Part shown: positions 16,801 through 26,501 of the stretch, piece by piece
How the letters are laid out: each line of letters begins with the position of its first letter
How positions within the stretch are numbered: position 1 is the first letter of the stretch
Source: CAIUVD01 sp044338255
GTDB lineage: Bacteria; Planctomycetota; UBA11346
NCBI GenBank assembly: GCA_044338255.1
Contig: JBIILZ010000001.1
Span: forward strand, 1-64,000
DNA: 64,000 bases
Reading direction: 5' to 3'
Notes under the pieces: model-generated
Database searches by the model: none
What the model was told of the DNA's origin: nothing
Seen by the model: only the letters and a program-made list of their open reading frames with translations
Made by a program: the position numbers and the translations under genes

Positions 16801-17046
16801 CAGGTGGGGGAGGATCTCGATCAGCGGATGCTGCACGGCCTTGCGCGGCGCCGTCTCATCGAAGGCCATCTTCACATGCGCGCCGACCAGCTCCTGCTCG
16901 CCGGGGGCGCTGTGGGCGCGGCAGGCCTCGCTATGCAGCTCGCTGTGGGTGCCCTTGCCACTGTATTGCCAGTGCAAGTCCGCCAGCACCAACCCGTGCA
17001 GGTGATGATGGAGGGTGCTGATCCGTTCGTTTGCGGCAGCCAACAT
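13810..17046 (-). CDS. SNF2/Rad54-family DEAD-like helicase with SWIM-type zinc finger
   Basis: A 1078-residue DNA-dependent ATPase. A SWIM-like finger CxC...CxH is formed by Cys92, Cys94, Cys107 and His109. A long middle region (about 250-600) precedes the helicase core: motif I DDMGLGKTLQ (Lys648), DEAQ box, LTGTPVENRLAELWSI, a C-terminal lobe with LVFSQFTSFLD, SLKAGGTGLNL and DRAHRLGQ. This architecture matches bacterial HepA-like SNF2 proteins of unknown substrate, probably nucleic-acid remodelling. The N-terminal Met at 17046 is the first in the frame; no better start is evident. It may be cotranscribed with the downstream barrel protein. Confidence 0.92.
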   Translation of the reverse strand: MLAAANERISTLHHHLHGLVLADLHWQYSGKGTHSELHSEACRAHSAPGEQELVGAHVKMAFDETAPRKAVQHPLIEILPHLANRFQLNLHCTCGFQRANAKPGAICLHLWSLAKVIAARVEHRQWHHLAPLREVLGISAAEEARVLFEALDRDLGVKEREDAQRQADAVAKHVERRLIWVVNLSQHRPLQPALQPRTKSGWGKLRPLRDLAQALTVTLTATDRLLLGLLVEDQERALRSFALWRNLVSQHNLMDETGQLLSTTVAGLSLTLQEDPDGYRVHCPQFENRDEWTRFYGDDVVVAASPGGQGTTAQLLVLAATSGQTLALARLHRHPVAIPTALLSAGAVGAVTARLGVAPPGETRELPPIVQPGCFLERHGQTLQVELQVRPLLEGPWFAPGHGVALVSARQPQLGGGEAWVHTRRDPVGEHAAARTLAERLGLMTLDRHEYRWHLPAEAALALVARLAEFGINAHWRGTALTVSEADESSFTLRMNAVPGGRDWLELGGGIEVDGHTIALANLLQALKEKRGYVAVSADRLVRLTAGLRRRLELVAAAADDHGKRAAVLAAPLLAEAVQDLAPAQVITDDAWCELRQRLCDASAVDEALPVGLMAELRPYQRDGYRWLARLAHWGAGAVLADDMGLGKTLQATAMLVRRAVLGPQLVVMPTSVEGNWIDELARFAPALRVRVFRDDRDLAAPLAGDIVLASYQLAARGIERLKQVEWATLVLDEAQMVKNAAAKRATALAELNVLWRLALTGTPVENRLAELWSIVNLVLPGLFGHWAGFREHFARPIEIDHDVQASERLRLRLAPFILRRTKEQVATDLPPITEVVRRVEQSPEELALLAAERTRALAELEAGKGRDAHGNQRMAIFAALMRLRQLACAPQLLIADSPVPSSKLAALRELVTAARAEGHRLLVFSQFTSFLDLVERDWRNNAWGNGWSWLRIDGSTPAPERRERVARFQRGEGEVFLLSLKAGGTGLNLTAASYVVHLDPWWNPAVEDQASDRAHRLGQTKPVTVYRLISANTVEEKILALHQQKRDLVDAVLAGADRAAQLSEDDLLALLHDGVPG

Positions 17047-17173
17047 TGGCTAGAAGAGTCGGGCAGTCACGTACAGCGCAAGGGGGACCTGCCGCCGGCG
17101 AGCGGAGCATGGCGCTACAGTCATGAGCTTCCGTGCCGCCGGCGGTCCGCCCGCACAAATACGACTATCGCCG

Positions 17174-17242
17174 TTTTCAGTCGTCACTTTGCCTCATTTT
17201 CGTTCGTCGCTGTGCGTCTTTTTCAATCGTCGCTTTGCGCCT
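17174..17242. repeat. 23-bp degenerate tandem repeat, three copies
   Basis: Three related units beginning ttttc(a/g)(g/t/a)tcgtc and ending in gc(c/g)(t)c(a/t) occupy the gap between prfB and the SNF2-type gene; the last copy contains the prfB stop codon. Confidence 0.75.
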
Positions 17243-18350
17243 TGCGATCGGGACGGCCGGCGAGGACCCAGCGCAAGTAGGCATCCAGGAACGGCTGCAG
17301 GTCGCCATCGAGGACTTCCTGGATCCGGCTGGTAGTATGGCCGGTGCGCAGATCCTTGACCATCTGATAGGGCATCATCACGTACGAACGGATCTGATGG
17401 CCCCAGGCGATGGTCCCGCGCTCGCCGCGGAAATCCTTGAGCTCTTCCAGGCGTTCGGTGTCCTTGGCCTGCTGCAGCTTAGCCGCGAGCATGCGCATGG
17501 CAGTGGCCTTATTCTGCACCTGGCTGCGTTCGAGCTGGCAGGCTACGAACATCCCCGTCGGGATATGGGTCACGCGCACCGCCGAATCGGTTTTATTAAC
17601 GTGCTGACCGCCCGCGCCAGAGGCCCGGAAGGTATCGATGCGCAGTTCCTTATCATCGAGTTTGACCTCAGCGACATCGGCCATTTCGGGAGTGATTTCA
17701 ATCGCCGCGAAACTGGTCTGACGGCGAGCATTGCTGTCGAATGGAGAAATACGCACCAGACGATGCGTGCCCATCTCGGCCTTCAGGTAGCCATAGACAT
17801 TTTCGCCGGAAATGCGCACCGAACAGGCTTTCAAGCCGGCGATTTCACCTGGCAGCATGTCGAGAACGTCGAAGGTCCAGCCCTTTTTCTGGCAGAAGGC
17901 GCTGTACATGCGGAAGAGGATCTCGCCCCAATCGCAGCTTTCGGTACCGCCGGCACCGGGCTTGATCGACAGGTAGACGTCGGCGCTGTCGTATTTTCCC
18001 GACAGCGCGAGGGTCAGCTCAAGCTGCTCGTAGGCCTCGACGAGCCGCGCGTGCTCGGCATCGAGATCGGCGAGCGTGCCGGCATCACCGTCGTTTTCCG
18101 CCATTTCGCAGAGTTCGCGGGCATCGCGGGCGGCGCCCGCAAGAATCCGCCAGGGCTCGACGATGCCCTTGATGCTCTTGAGCTCGCCGACCTGGGTCTG
18201 GGCGCGCGCCTGATCGGTCCAGAAATCGCCCTCGGCCATGCGCGATTCCAGTCGCGAGATCTGCTGCTCTTTCAACGGAATATCGACGACCTTGGAAAAT
18301 TCGCCGATCTTCTTCTCGATGGCGCTTAAACGCTCGTGCAATTCACCCAC
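17223..18350 (-). CDS. prfB: Peptide chain release factor 2
   Basis: RF2 ends translation at UGA and UAA. The 375-residue protein has the SPF codon-recognition tripeptide (VRISPFDSNARRQTSFA), the GGQ catalytic loop (RASGAGGQHVNKTDSAVR) and normal length. The start is a GTG at 18350 with AAGGA six bases upstream. From this codon the whole gene is one uninterrupted frame: the in-frame UGA and programmed +1 frameshift common in prfB genes are absent, so the usual autoregulation of RF2 by readthrough is missing. Codons upstream of 18350 read through a promoter-like region and are not part of the protein. Confidence 0.94.
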   Translation of the reverse strand: MGELHERLSAIEKKIGEFSKVVDIPLKEQQISRLESRMAEGDFWTDQARAQTQVGELKSIKGIVEPWRILAGAARDARELCEMAENDGDAGTLADLDAEHARLVEAYEQLELTLALSGKYDSADVYLSIKPGAGGTESCDWGEILFRMYSAFCQKKGWTFDVLDMLPGEIAGLKACSVRISGENVYGYLKAEMGTHRLVRISPFDSNARRQTSFAAIEITPEMADVAEVKLDDKELRIDTFRASGAGGQHVNKTDSAVRVTHIPTGMFVACQLERSQVQNKATAMRMLAAKLQQAKDTERLEELKDFRGERGTIAWGHQIRSYVMMPYQMVKDLRTGHTTSRIQEVLDGDLQPFLDAYLRWVLAGRPDRKAQSDD

Positions 18351-18608
18351 GGGGGGTCCTTCGGTCAGGGGCTTACGGGACCGTAACACTGTGGTGCGCG
18401 GACGCGCCGGGCAAGCAACCCCGGTTGGTAGTGGTAATTGAAAAAGTCTTGCTACACTCCCCGGGCGACCGCGTCTTAAGCGGTCACCGTCGGCGGCTAC
18501 GTCCAGCCGCCCGGAGCATCCGCTCCGGTCATCAAAGACGTTCACTACGGTCCACGCTGTGGTGAGCTATCAGTTAGGGGGCGGTTAATCGCCCCGTTCG
18601 AGGTCTCT
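18351..18608. promoter_or_regulatory. Divergent promoter region and long 5' leader of the RRM gene
   Basis: A GC-rich 258-bp gap between prfB and the RRM protein gene. A TTGAAA...TTGCTACACT block at 18438-18459 resembles promoter elements but the spacing is poor. The following 150 bp contain several short complementary segments (gcggtcaccg/cggtcc, ggcggct/agccgcc) and end with GAGG six bases before the GTG start. A structured leader is plausible, as for cold-shock-regulated RNA-binding proteins, but I cannot assign a known RNA family. Confidence 0.35.
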
Positions 18609-18980
18609 GTGGAACTCTATGTCGGTAACTTGCCCTGGTCGATCAACGACGACGGGCTGACTCAACTCTTTGCGACGCACGGCAAGGTCGCACGCGCCAA
18701 GGTCGTGATGGATCGCGAAACGGGCCGCAGCCGCGGCTTCGGTTTCGTGACCATGGGCTCGCCTGCTGAAGGCACCTCGGCCATCAACGCGCTCAACGGC
18801 CTCGACTGCGAAGGCCGCCCTCTGCGCGTCCGCGCAGCTGAGCCTAAGCCACCGGGTGGCGCTGGCGGCGGCGGTGGATTCGGCGGCGGCGGCGGAGACC
18901 GCGGCGGCGACCGTGGCGATCGCGGCCCTCGTCGTGACGACCGCGGCCCTCGCGGCGGCGGCGGGTTCGGCTCACGCTGA
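18609..18980 (+). CDS. RRM-domain RNA-binding protein with Gly/Arg-rich tail
   Basis: A 123-residue single-stranded RNA binder. RNP2 is LYVGNLPW (residues 3-10) and RNP1 is RSRGFGFVTM (about 40-49), followed from residue 80 by a Gly-rich tail with repeated GGDRGD and RGPRRDDRGP segments (RGG-like). The architecture equals the glycine-rich RNA-binding proteins of cyanobacteria, proteobacteria and planctomycetes, often cold-induced. Translation starts at a GTG with GAGG upstream. It is a single-gene unit closed by the hairpins that follow. Confidence 0.93.
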   Translation: MELYVGNLPWSINDDGLTQLFATHGKVARAKVVMDRETGRSRGFGFVTMGSPAEGTSAINALNGLDCEGRPLRVRAAEPKPPGGAGGGGGFGGGGGDRGGDRGDRGPRRDDRGPRGGGGFGSR

Positions 18981-18994
18981 ACTGAGTTGAACGA

Positions 18995-19030
18995 CCCGCA
19001 GATGATCGGCTGACGCTGATCGTCTGCGGG
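18995..19030 (+). terminator. Inverted repeat after RRM gene
   Basis: A 16-bp stem (cccgcagatgatcggc with its near-complement, including G-U pairs) and 4-base loop starts 14 bp after the stop. No T-run follows, so it may be an RNA-stabilising hairpin or a weak terminator. Confidence 0.45.
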
Positions 19031-19063
19031 TACATTCTCTCTGCTGTACAACAGTATCGGGTA

Positions 19064-19098
19064 CACCTAGATGGAAATCCATCTGGGTGTCTTCGTTT
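19064..19098 (+). terminator. Possible second terminator hairpin
   Basis: cacctagatgg and ccatctgggtg (19064-19089, 4-base loop) pair with one G-U, followed by tcttcgtttt. Confidence 0.5.
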
Positions 19099-19123
19099 TC
19101 GATTTCACGAAAGTTATTTTTCC

Positions 19124-19160
19124 AAAAAAAGCCCAGCGGAGCACACTCCGCTGGGCGTTT
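19124..19160. terminator. Bidirectional rho-independent terminator
   Basis: gcccagcggag / ctccgctgggc forms an 11-bp perfect stem with a 4-base loop. It has seven A on its left and TTTT on its right, so it can end transcripts from both sides: the RRM gene (plus) and the rhodanese gene (minus). Confidence 0.88.
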
Positions 19161-19175
19161 TAAGACCGCTATAAA

Positions 19176-19610
19176 TTACTTGGCGACCGCGGCGCCAGCC
19201 TCGATCCAGCCGGAAATGCCTGCCGAATAGTGTCGAACATTGGTATAACCGAGCGCCTGGGCAGCCTGGGCACCCGCCTTATAAGCCGAGCAGTAGGGTC
19301 CGCCGCAATAGGCCACAACCAAGGCCGCTTTGTCCTTGGGCAGGTGGGCCGCGAGATCCTTGCCATGGGTCGCGAAATCGATGGCTCCGGGGATATGCCC
19401 TCCCGCGAAGGAGTCGCTGCCATTGCAATCAATCGGGGTGACCTGCTTGGCGGCGATGGCCTTGGTCAATTCAGCCGTGGAGATATCGGCAAATGCCGTG
19501 GCACCGACGGTTGCTGGGGCGGGAGTCGTCACGGGCTCAGCGGCCGATATCGAAACCGCCGTGGTCATCGCCATGACGGCAGCAACGCAAAAAAAAGCAG
19601 AATAACGCAT
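19176..19610 (-). CDS. Exported rhodanese-domain protein
   Basis: A 144-residue protein with an N-terminal signal peptide (cleavage likely after SISA, residue 23), a short Pro/Thr-rich linker and one rhodanese domain. The active-site loop is CGGPYCSAY, with the conserved Cys at its start; DSFAGGHIPGAIDF and SAGISGW are the other family segments. Rhodaneses transfer sulfane sulfur or act as redox/phosphatase-like modules; periplasmic single-domain forms have no firm substrate. It is monocistronic, ending in the shared terminator at 19124-19160. Confidence 0.88.
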   Translation of the reverse strand: MRYSAFFCVAAVMAMTTAVSISAAEPVTTPAPATVGATAFADISTAELTKAIAAKQVTPIDCNGSDSFAGGHIPGAIDFATHGKDLAAHLPKDKAALVVAYCGGPYCSAYKAGAQAAQALGYTNVRHYSAGISGWIEAGAAVAK

Positions 19611-19689
19611 GATGGAGTTTCCTTGCAGACGGGGACTCCGAATCTAGGCACAGCTTTCAGACATCCAAGGCCGAGAAAAAGTCATGACA

Positions 19690-19717
19690 AAGCCCCAGCG
19701 GAAATCCGCTGGGGCTT
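19690..19717 (-). terminator. Rho-independent terminator of the lipoprotein gene
   Basis: agccccagcgga / tccgctggggct is a perfect 12-bp stem with a two-base loop between the rhodanese start region and the stop of the Ala-rich lipoprotein gene, followed on the minus strand by TTGTC. Confidence 0.75.
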
Positions 19718-19744
19718 CAGACAACGCAAACAACGCGCTGGCGT

Positions 19745-20806
19745 TTACGGTTGGGCTGGCGCCGCCGGAGCCGGCACGACCGCCGGAACCAACGGCACGG
19801 TGTACTTGCCACCGTGACTGAAGGTCGTCTCGGCCGCACGATCCTCAAGGTAAGGGTCGGCAGCTGGCTTGGCGGAAGCCGCGGCTTTCGCGGCGGCAGC
19901 GGCGGCGGCCTTTTCGGCGGCAGCCTTCTCAGCAGCAGCGGCAGCAGCCTTTTCAGCGGCGGCTTTTTCCGCAGCAGCCTTGGCGGCAGCTTCCTCAGCT
20001 GCAGCCTTCTTGGCCGCGGCTTGGCGCTCAGCATCCGACATCGCGGCCTGCTTCGCAGCTTCGGCGGCCGCGGCTTCGTCGGCAGCCTTCTTGGCCGCGG
20101 CTTCGTCAGCAGCCTTCTTGGCGGCAGCTTCGTCCGCAGCCTTCTTGGCGGCGAGGGCAGCGGTCTCTTCGGCGGCCTTCTGAGCGGCGAGTTCGCTCGC
20201 GGCAACGGCGGCGGCGGCGGCAGCGGCAGCCGCCGCCGCGGTCTTGGCGGCAGCTTCACGAGCAGCCGCTTCTTCGGCGAGCTTGGCCTTGGCGGCGGCT
20301 TCTTCAGCGCGCTTCTTGGCGATGGCGTCAGCCTTGGCCTTGGCGGCCTCGCTGGCATCGGCAGCTTCCTTGGCCTTGGCGGCGGCGGTGTTCTCGTCGA
20401 GATCGGCTGCCTTCTTGGCGGCCTCGGCCTTTTCCTGGCCGGCCTTGGCTTCCGGGAGGGTGGCCTTGGCGAGATCGAAACCAGCCGCGGTCTTGGCGGC
20501 AGCGGCCTGCTCCATGGAAGCGGTGGCGGCCACGGCGGCAGCAGCGGCGGCGGCGGCGGCCTTATCGGCCTCAGCCTTCACTTCGGGATCGCCGTTTTCG
20601 GCAGACTTGGCGGCATCGGCGGCGGCGCTGGCAGCCTTGTCTTTGGCGGCGGCCGCATTCTTGGCTTCGGCCGCGGCACCTTCGGAAGCGGCGCTGGCGG
20701 CGGTCTTGGCCTTGGCGATGTCCTCGGCGTCACCGCAACCGGTGAGGCAGAGAGCCGTGGCGAGGGCGGACGCAGCAAGAGTCGTAGCGAGAGTCTGACG
20801 GTTCAT
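19745..20806 (-). CDS. Ala-rich repetitive lipoprotein
   Basis: A 353-residue predicted lipoprotein. A signal sequence ends in lipobox LTGC (Cys24). From there to about residue 320 the protein is a low-complexity Ala/Lys/Glu helix with repeats such as KKAADEAAA and AAAEKAAAEK, likely a long coiled or single alpha helix. The last 35 residues change to a short domain (DPYLEDRAAETTFSHGGKYTVPLVP) and a Pro/Ala end. This layout suggests a spacer anchored in one membrane and bearing a small C-terminal contact site, comparable in principle to Lpp or TolA, but no family is recognised. The start at 20806 has GAAGG upstream. Confidence 0.8.
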   Translation of the reverse strand: MNRQTLATTLAASALATALCLTGCGDAEDIAKAKTAASAASEGAAAEAKNAAAAKDKAASAAADAAKSAENGDPEVKAEADKAAAAAAAAAVAATASMEQAAAAKTAAGFDLAKATLPEAKAGQEKAEAAKKAADLDENTAAAKAKEAADASEAAKAKADAIAKKRAEEAAAKAKLAEEAAAREAAAKTAAAAAAAAAAAVAASELAAQKAAEETAALAAKKAADEAAAKKAADEAAAKKAADEAAAAEAAKQAAMSDAERQAAAKKAAAEEAAAKAAAEKAAAEKAAAAAAEKAAAEKAAAAAAAKAAASAKPAADPYLEDRAAETTFSHGGKYTVPLVPAVVPAPAAPAQP

Positions 20807-20888
20807 GGAATTCCCTTCAAGAAGATAAAATGAAGGCACGGATGTAGCGAACGTTTAGCGTCTGTCCACCGCGCTTTGCCGTCGGCGC

Positions 20889-21749
20889 TCACAATACACG
20901 GGATAAAAGATAGGCTGCGGGGGCGGCGATGATGAGCGCATCGAGGACATCGAGCATGCCGCCGAAGCCCGGCATCACCGTGCCCGAATCCTTGCGCCCG
21001 GCGGCCCGCTTCAGGCAGCTTTCGGCGAGATCACCGAGCACGCCCAAGGGCCCCAGAATCACGCCCCAGACCGCTGGTTGCCACCATCCCGCAAACGGCG
21101 GCTGTGCTCCCCAGGTAGTAGGCAACCAGGCGAACAAGTAGCTGCCGCCGATGGCGCCGATGAAGCTGCAGGCGAAGCCCTCCCAGGTCTTGCCGGGGCT
21201 GATCGACGGGCACATCTTATGCCGGCCAAAGGTCTTCCCGCCGAAGAAAGCCGTGACATCGCTGCATTTCACGGCGGCGATGAAGACCAGCACCAAGGCC
21301 CCGCCAGTGGGCAGCGCCGCCATCCGCTGCAGCAGCAGGAAGGGGATGCCGAGATAGGCGATGCCGAGCATGGTCGCTCCGACATGGGCGAAGATCTCCT
21401 GCGGACCACGACGGAACATCTGCTCGAGGAGCGCGCAGCCGAGGGCCACGCCGATGATCGTGGCGGCAGCATCGCCATTGGCGAAATCCGCCCACGGACC
21501 ATCTACCAGACCCACCATCGGCAAGGCCACGAGGAGCACATTGGCGCCCAGGACCGGGATCAACGAGAGCTGCGGCACCAGCGTGCGCGCGAGCCGCACA
21601 TATTCGCGCGAGCCGATGATAACCCCGATAAACGCCATGGTTGCCGTGCCGACGTGGGACTGGCGCGAGACGTCGGTGGCCACCGCGATGGTCGCCAGGG
21701 CGGCGAAGAGGAGACCGAAGACGATGCGGTTACGAAGTTCGTGCGACAT
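20889..21749 (-). CDS. cdsA: Phosphatidate cytidylyltransferase
   Basis: Makes CDP-diacylglycerol from CTP and phosphatidate for phospholipid synthesis. The 286-residue integral membrane protein has about eight hydrophobic segments and the family signature near its C-terminus: GPLGVLGDLAESCLKRAAGRKDSG followed by PGFGGMLDVLD. The segment KCSDVTAFFGGKTFGRHKM with SPGKTWEG is also conserved. It is divergent from guaB, with 114 bp between starts. Confidence 0.95.
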   Translation of the reverse strand: MSHELRNRIVFGLLFAALATIAVATDVSRQSHVGTATMAFIGVIIGSREYVRLARTLVPQLSLIPVLGANVLLVALPMVGLVDGPWADFANGDAAATIIGVALGCALLEQMFRRGPQEIFAHVGATMLGIAYLGIPFLLLQRMAALPTGGALVLVFIAAVKCSDVTAFFGGKTFGRHKMCPSISPGKTWEGFACSFIGAIGGSYLFAWLPTTWGAQPPFAGWWQPAVWGVILGPLGVLGDLAESCLKRAAGRKDSGTVMPGFGGMLDVLDALIIAAPAAYLLSRVL

Positions 21750-21758
21750 GGCGGGTAA

Positions 21759-23315
<1,557 letters not shown>

Positions 23316-23319
23316 GCAC

Positions 23320-24867
23320 GTGAGCCATCAAAAGATCGTCATTCTAGATTTCGGGTCGCAGGTGACCCAGCTGATCGCTCGCCGCGTACGCGAGGCCAAA
23401 GTATTCTGCGAAATCCATCCCTTTCACGCTGCCGCCACGGCGGTGGTCGGCGCCACCGGCATCATCCTTTCGGGTGGTCCGGCCTCGGTGTACGTCCCCG
23501 GCGCACCGCAGATCGATCCGGCAATCTTCCGGCTCGGCGTGCCGGTGCTCGGCATCTGCTACGGCATGCAGGTCACCGCCCACAATTGCGGCGGCAAGGT
23601 GGTCAAAGCCGAGGATCGCGAATTCGGCCGCACCGACCTCAGCTGCGATGTGAGCAGCGCGCTGTTCGCCGATCTGCCGGCGCAGCAGGCGGTGTGGATG
23701 TCACATGGCGATCGCATCGAAGGCATTCCCGGAGCGCAGGTCATTGCCAGCTCGCACAACTGCCCGCTGGCGGCGGTGCATGCTCCCGCGCTCAATTTCT
23801 GGGGCGTGCAATTCCATCCGGAAGTCGCGCACACCACCCACGGGGCGGCGATCATCCGCAACTTCCTGACGCACATCTGCGGCTGCCGCGGCGACTGGAC
23901 GATGGGCTCGTTCATCGATGAGGAGATCGCCCGCACACGCGCGCAGGTCGGCACGGATCAGGTCATCCTCGGACTGTCCGGTGGCGTCGATTCGTCGGTG
24001 GCGGCGGTGCTGCTGCACAAGGCCATCGGCAAGCAGCTGACCTGCATCTTCGTCAACAACGGCCTGCTGCGTCAAGGCGAAGCCGACGGCGTGCAGAAGC
24101 TCTTCGCCGATCACATCGGTTTGAATCTCATCTATGTCGACGCTTCCACGCGCTTCCTCGACGCCTTGGCGGGAGTCAGCGATCCCGAGCAGAAGCGCAA
24201 GATCATCGGCAAGCTGTTCGTCGACGTGTTCAAGGACGAGGCCCTGCGCCTGAAGAACAACGACGGCGGGCACGTCAAATTCCTCGCCCAGGGCACGCTC
24301 TATCCCGATGTCATCGAATCGGTGTCGGTGCACGGCGGCCCGGCCTCGGTGATCAAGAGCCACCATAACGTCGGTGGTCTGCCGGCCGATCTCGGCCTCG
24401 GCCTGGTCGAGCCGTTCCGCTTCCTGTTCAAGGATGAGGTCCGCGCCATCGGCACGGAATTGCAGCTCGCCGACGAAGTCGTCTGGCGCCAGCCGTTTCC
24501 CGGACCCGGTCTGGCGGTGCGCATCCTCGGCGACATCACCGCCGAGAAGATCGCCCTGCTGCAGAAAGCCGACGCCATCGTCCGCGAAGAACTCAAGGCC
24601 GCCGGTCTCGAGCGCAAGATCTGGCAGTCGTTCGCCGTCCTGCTGCCGGTGAAATCGGTCGGCGTAATGGGCGACGAGCGCACCTACGAATGCGCCTGCG
24701 CGATCCGCGCGGTGACCTCGACCGACGGCATGACCGCCGACTTCGCGCACATCCCGCACGAGGTCCTCGGCAAGATGAGCAACCGCATCATCAACGAAGT
24801 CCGCGGCATCAACCGCGTGGTCTACGACATCACCTCGAAGCCGCCGGGCACGATCGAATGGGAATGA
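23320..24867 (+). CDS. guaA: GMP synthase (glutamine-hydrolysing)
   Basis: Converts XMP to GMP using glutamine and ATP. The 515-residue protein has the class I amidotransferase domain with the triad Cys80 (GICYGMQ), His166 and Glu168 (QFHPE), the ATP-pyrophosphatase P-loop [10 protein letters not shown], and the C-terminal dimerisation domain ending in KPPGTIEWE. Translation starts at a GTG four bases after guaB, and a strong terminator follows. Confidence 0.97.
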   Translation: MSHQKIVILDFGSQVTQLIARRVREAKVFCEIHPFHAAATAVVGATGIILSGGPASVYVPGAPQIDPAIFRLGVPVLGICYGMQVTAHNCGGKVVKAEDREFGRTDLSCDVSSALFADLPAQQAVWMSHGDRIEGIPGAQVIASSHNCPLAAVHAPALNFWGVQFHPEVAHTTHGAAIIRNFLTHICGCRGDWTMGSFIDEEIARTRAQVGTDQVILGLSGGVDSSVAAVLLHKAIGKQLTCIFVNNGLLRQGEADGVQKLFADHIGLNLIYVDASTRFLDALAGVSDPEQKRKIIGKLFVDVFKDEALRLKNNDGGHVKFLAQGTLYPDVIESVSVHGGPASVIKSHHNVGGLPADLGLGLVEPFRFLFKDEVRAIGTELQLADEVVWRQPFPGPGLAVRILGDITAEKIALLQKADAIVREELKAAGLERKIWQSFAVLLPVKSVGVMGDERTYECACAIRAVTSTDGMTADFAHIPHEVLGKMSNRIINEVRGINRVVYDITSKPPGTIEWE

Positions 24868-24896
24868 TCAGCCGGCGGTAAAAACCGGATGACTCA

Positions 24897-24932
24897 GACG
24901 GGGCCGGGCATTCGCTCAGGCCCGTCTTTTTT
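24897..24932 (+). terminator. Rho-independent terminator of guaBA
   Basis: gacggggcc and ggcccgtc pair (one bulged G) around a 13-base loop and are followed by six T. Confidence 0.85.
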
Positions 24933-24953
24933 ATCCAACGCCAAGGATGTCTC

Positions 24954-25818
24954 GTGCCCGACCCTCAGATATCTGGACCTTCACGTTGGCGCCTGGCGGT
25001 GGCGCTGGTGGCCTTGCCGCTGCTCACCGGCGCCGTGCTGCGCGTGGCCTTGGCGGTGGCTTATCTGCATGACGCCGCCTCGCTGCTGGGCGTGCTGTTC
25101 GCACTGGTGCTCGGCAGCGTGCTCGATGCGGCGGTCTCGCTCATCGCCCTGACACCCGTGCTGGTGCTGGTGATCTGCGCGCGCGAGTCCTTCTTCGACG
25201 GACCTTGGGCGCGACGGTTACTCTTGGCCGTGTGGGTCTTCGGACTCGGTTTCCTGGCCACGGCCGAATGGTTCTTTTGGGACGAATTCACCTCGCGCTT
25301 CAATCACATCGCCCTCGACTACCTCATCTACCCGCATGAGGTCTTCGTCAATATCTGGGAGAGCTACCATGTGCCGGCGGTGGTCGGCAGTCTGGGCGCG
25401 GAATTCGTCGGCGGCCTGGGCAGCAGCAATGCCTGTACACCGCAGCTCGACCGCTGGTCGCAGCAGGGCCTGCTGCTCACCAACCTGATCGCCAATGGCA
25501 ACCGCACCGTGCGCGGCCTCGAAGGGGTGCTGTGCAGCTTCTTGCCGGTGCCACCGGATTCGGTGGTGAAACGCGACCGCAGCAACGATCTTTCTAGGAG
25601 TCTGTCTGAGATAGGCGCCCGAGGATGACGAAGGGATCGTGCGGCAGATCCAAGGCGGCAAAAGGGGCGGATAGCGAAAGCTATCTGACCTTTTTGCCAA
25701 CGCCGGAGATGCCATACGAGACCGAGTCAGCCGACCAAGCCTACTCGCGCCGACCTTGCTCTCGCTCATCGGCGGCGGTAGCCCATCGATCTACGTGTCT
25801 TCATCGACAATTCCTTAC
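24954..25818 (+). pseudogene. Decayed LTA-synthase/MdoB-like sulfatase
   Basis: The frame starts at a GTG with AAGGA upstream and encodes four to five N-terminal membrane segments (about residues 12-125) ending in FNIALDYLIYPHEV-like sequence normal for this alkaline-phosphatase-superfamily group. Near residue 142 it jumps (VPAVVGSLGAEFVGG) into the start of the extracellular sulfatase domain (LTNLIANGNRTVRGLEGVL, PPDSVVKRDRS), so several membrane segments and the catalytic nucleophile region are missing. At 25594 a MITE interrupts it; after 25743 a short C-terminal remnant is legible (APTLLSLIGGG). Such enzymes transfer phosphoglycerol to envelope glycans. This copy cannot be functional. Confidence 0.8.
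25594..25743. mobile_element. MITE copy 1 (right end missing)
   Basis: Starts ctaggagtctgtctgag and matches MITE copy 2 through ccgagtcagccgacc, then breaks off where sulfatase sequence resumes. It lies within the decayed sulfatase gene. Internal sequence (gatccaaggcggcaa, ctatctgacc, tttttgccaacgccgga) is shared with copy 2 at clear but incomplete identity, so this is an older or different subfamily member. Confidence 0.8.
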
Positions 25819-25986
25819 CTAGGAGCCTGTCGGGAATAGATGACCGAGGATGGCGAAGGGATCGTACGGCAGATCCAAGGCGGCAAGGCGGGCGGATAGC
25901 AGGAGCTATCTGACCGTTTTGCCAACGCCGGAGCTGCCGTACGAGACCGAGTCAGCCGACCGAATCTATTCCCGACAGGCTCCTAG
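25819..25986. mobile_element. MITE copy 2, complete (168 bp)
   Basis: Terminal inverted repeats of 22 bp are perfect, beginning ctaggagcctgtcggg at the left and ending in its complement at 25986. The terminal CTAG on both sides fits a 4-bp YTAR target duplication as made by IS5-type transposases, which would leave 18-bp inverted ends beginning gagcctgtcggg. No coding capacity. Its right end supplies the stop codon of the lipoprotein gene at 25983-26501. Confidence 0.88.
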
Positions 25987-26501
25987 TTATCGAAACGCAC
26001 CACGTCTGTCTCCAGGCTGACGTAGTTGCGTTCTGGTAAGGGGAGACCGTCTTGCGGATAATGCGATAGGGGCGTGGTCTTGATGCCGTAGGGAACCTCT
26101 AGGTACTGCGTCAAAGGCTCCACGACCACGTTATCGGTACGCAGACGATCACGCCGAGGGATACGACGATCATGCTCTGCGGCCAGCTCCCGTTGCAGAT
26201 CATCCCGGGGCGTTTGTTTACTGGCTAACGTCTGGTCACCGAGGTTTTCCTTCAAATCGGTAAGTTGAGCGCGATTGATGGCATCAGGATGCTCACGCAG
26301 GATGCGATCTATGTCGCCCGAAGCGGTATTGTTGATGTCGTTGACGCTAAGCTCGGAAATGCTTTTGATAGTATCAGTAACTGCCTGATTGGCAACGCCT
26401 TGTGGATTTATCGCCAAGTTCACCAAGGTCGCACAGCTACTGAGGAGGAGGATCGCACCCCCGCTCAGCAAGGTCCGGCCGAGATGAAGAAGGCGGGACA
26501 T
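25983..26501 (-). CDS. Predicted lipoprotein, 3' end defined by MITE
   Basis: A 172-residue protein with a lipoprotein signal (GGAILLLSSC, Cys23) and a mostly helical, charged body; the central part (DRILREHPDAINRAQLTDLKENLG) could form a coiled coil. I do not recognise the family. The stop codon TAG is part of the CTAG at the MITE border, so the original C-terminus may have been longer. It runs antisense to the decayed sulfatase, and no partner gene is adjacent. Confidence 0.75.
   Translation of the reverse strand: MSRLLHLGRTLLSGGAILLLSSCATLVNLAINPQGVANQAVTDTIKSISELSVNDINNTASGDIDRILREHPDAINRAQLTDLKENLGDQTLASKQTPRDDLQRELAAEHDRRIPRRDRLRTDNVVVEPLTQYLEVPYGIKTTPLSHYPQDGLPLPERNYVSLETDVVRFDN

Noticed and set aside
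18351..18545. N-terminal extension of RF2 to an upstream ATG
   Set aside because: The added residues are Arg/Pro-rich and unlike RF2; the GTG at 18350 has a good ribosome site and aligns with the family start.
19751..20833. Gly/Ser-rich 360-codon ORF on the plus strand
   Set aside because: It is the antisense of the Ala-rich lipoprotein gene; Ala codons read as Gly/Ser/Arg in reverse. No start signal or family.
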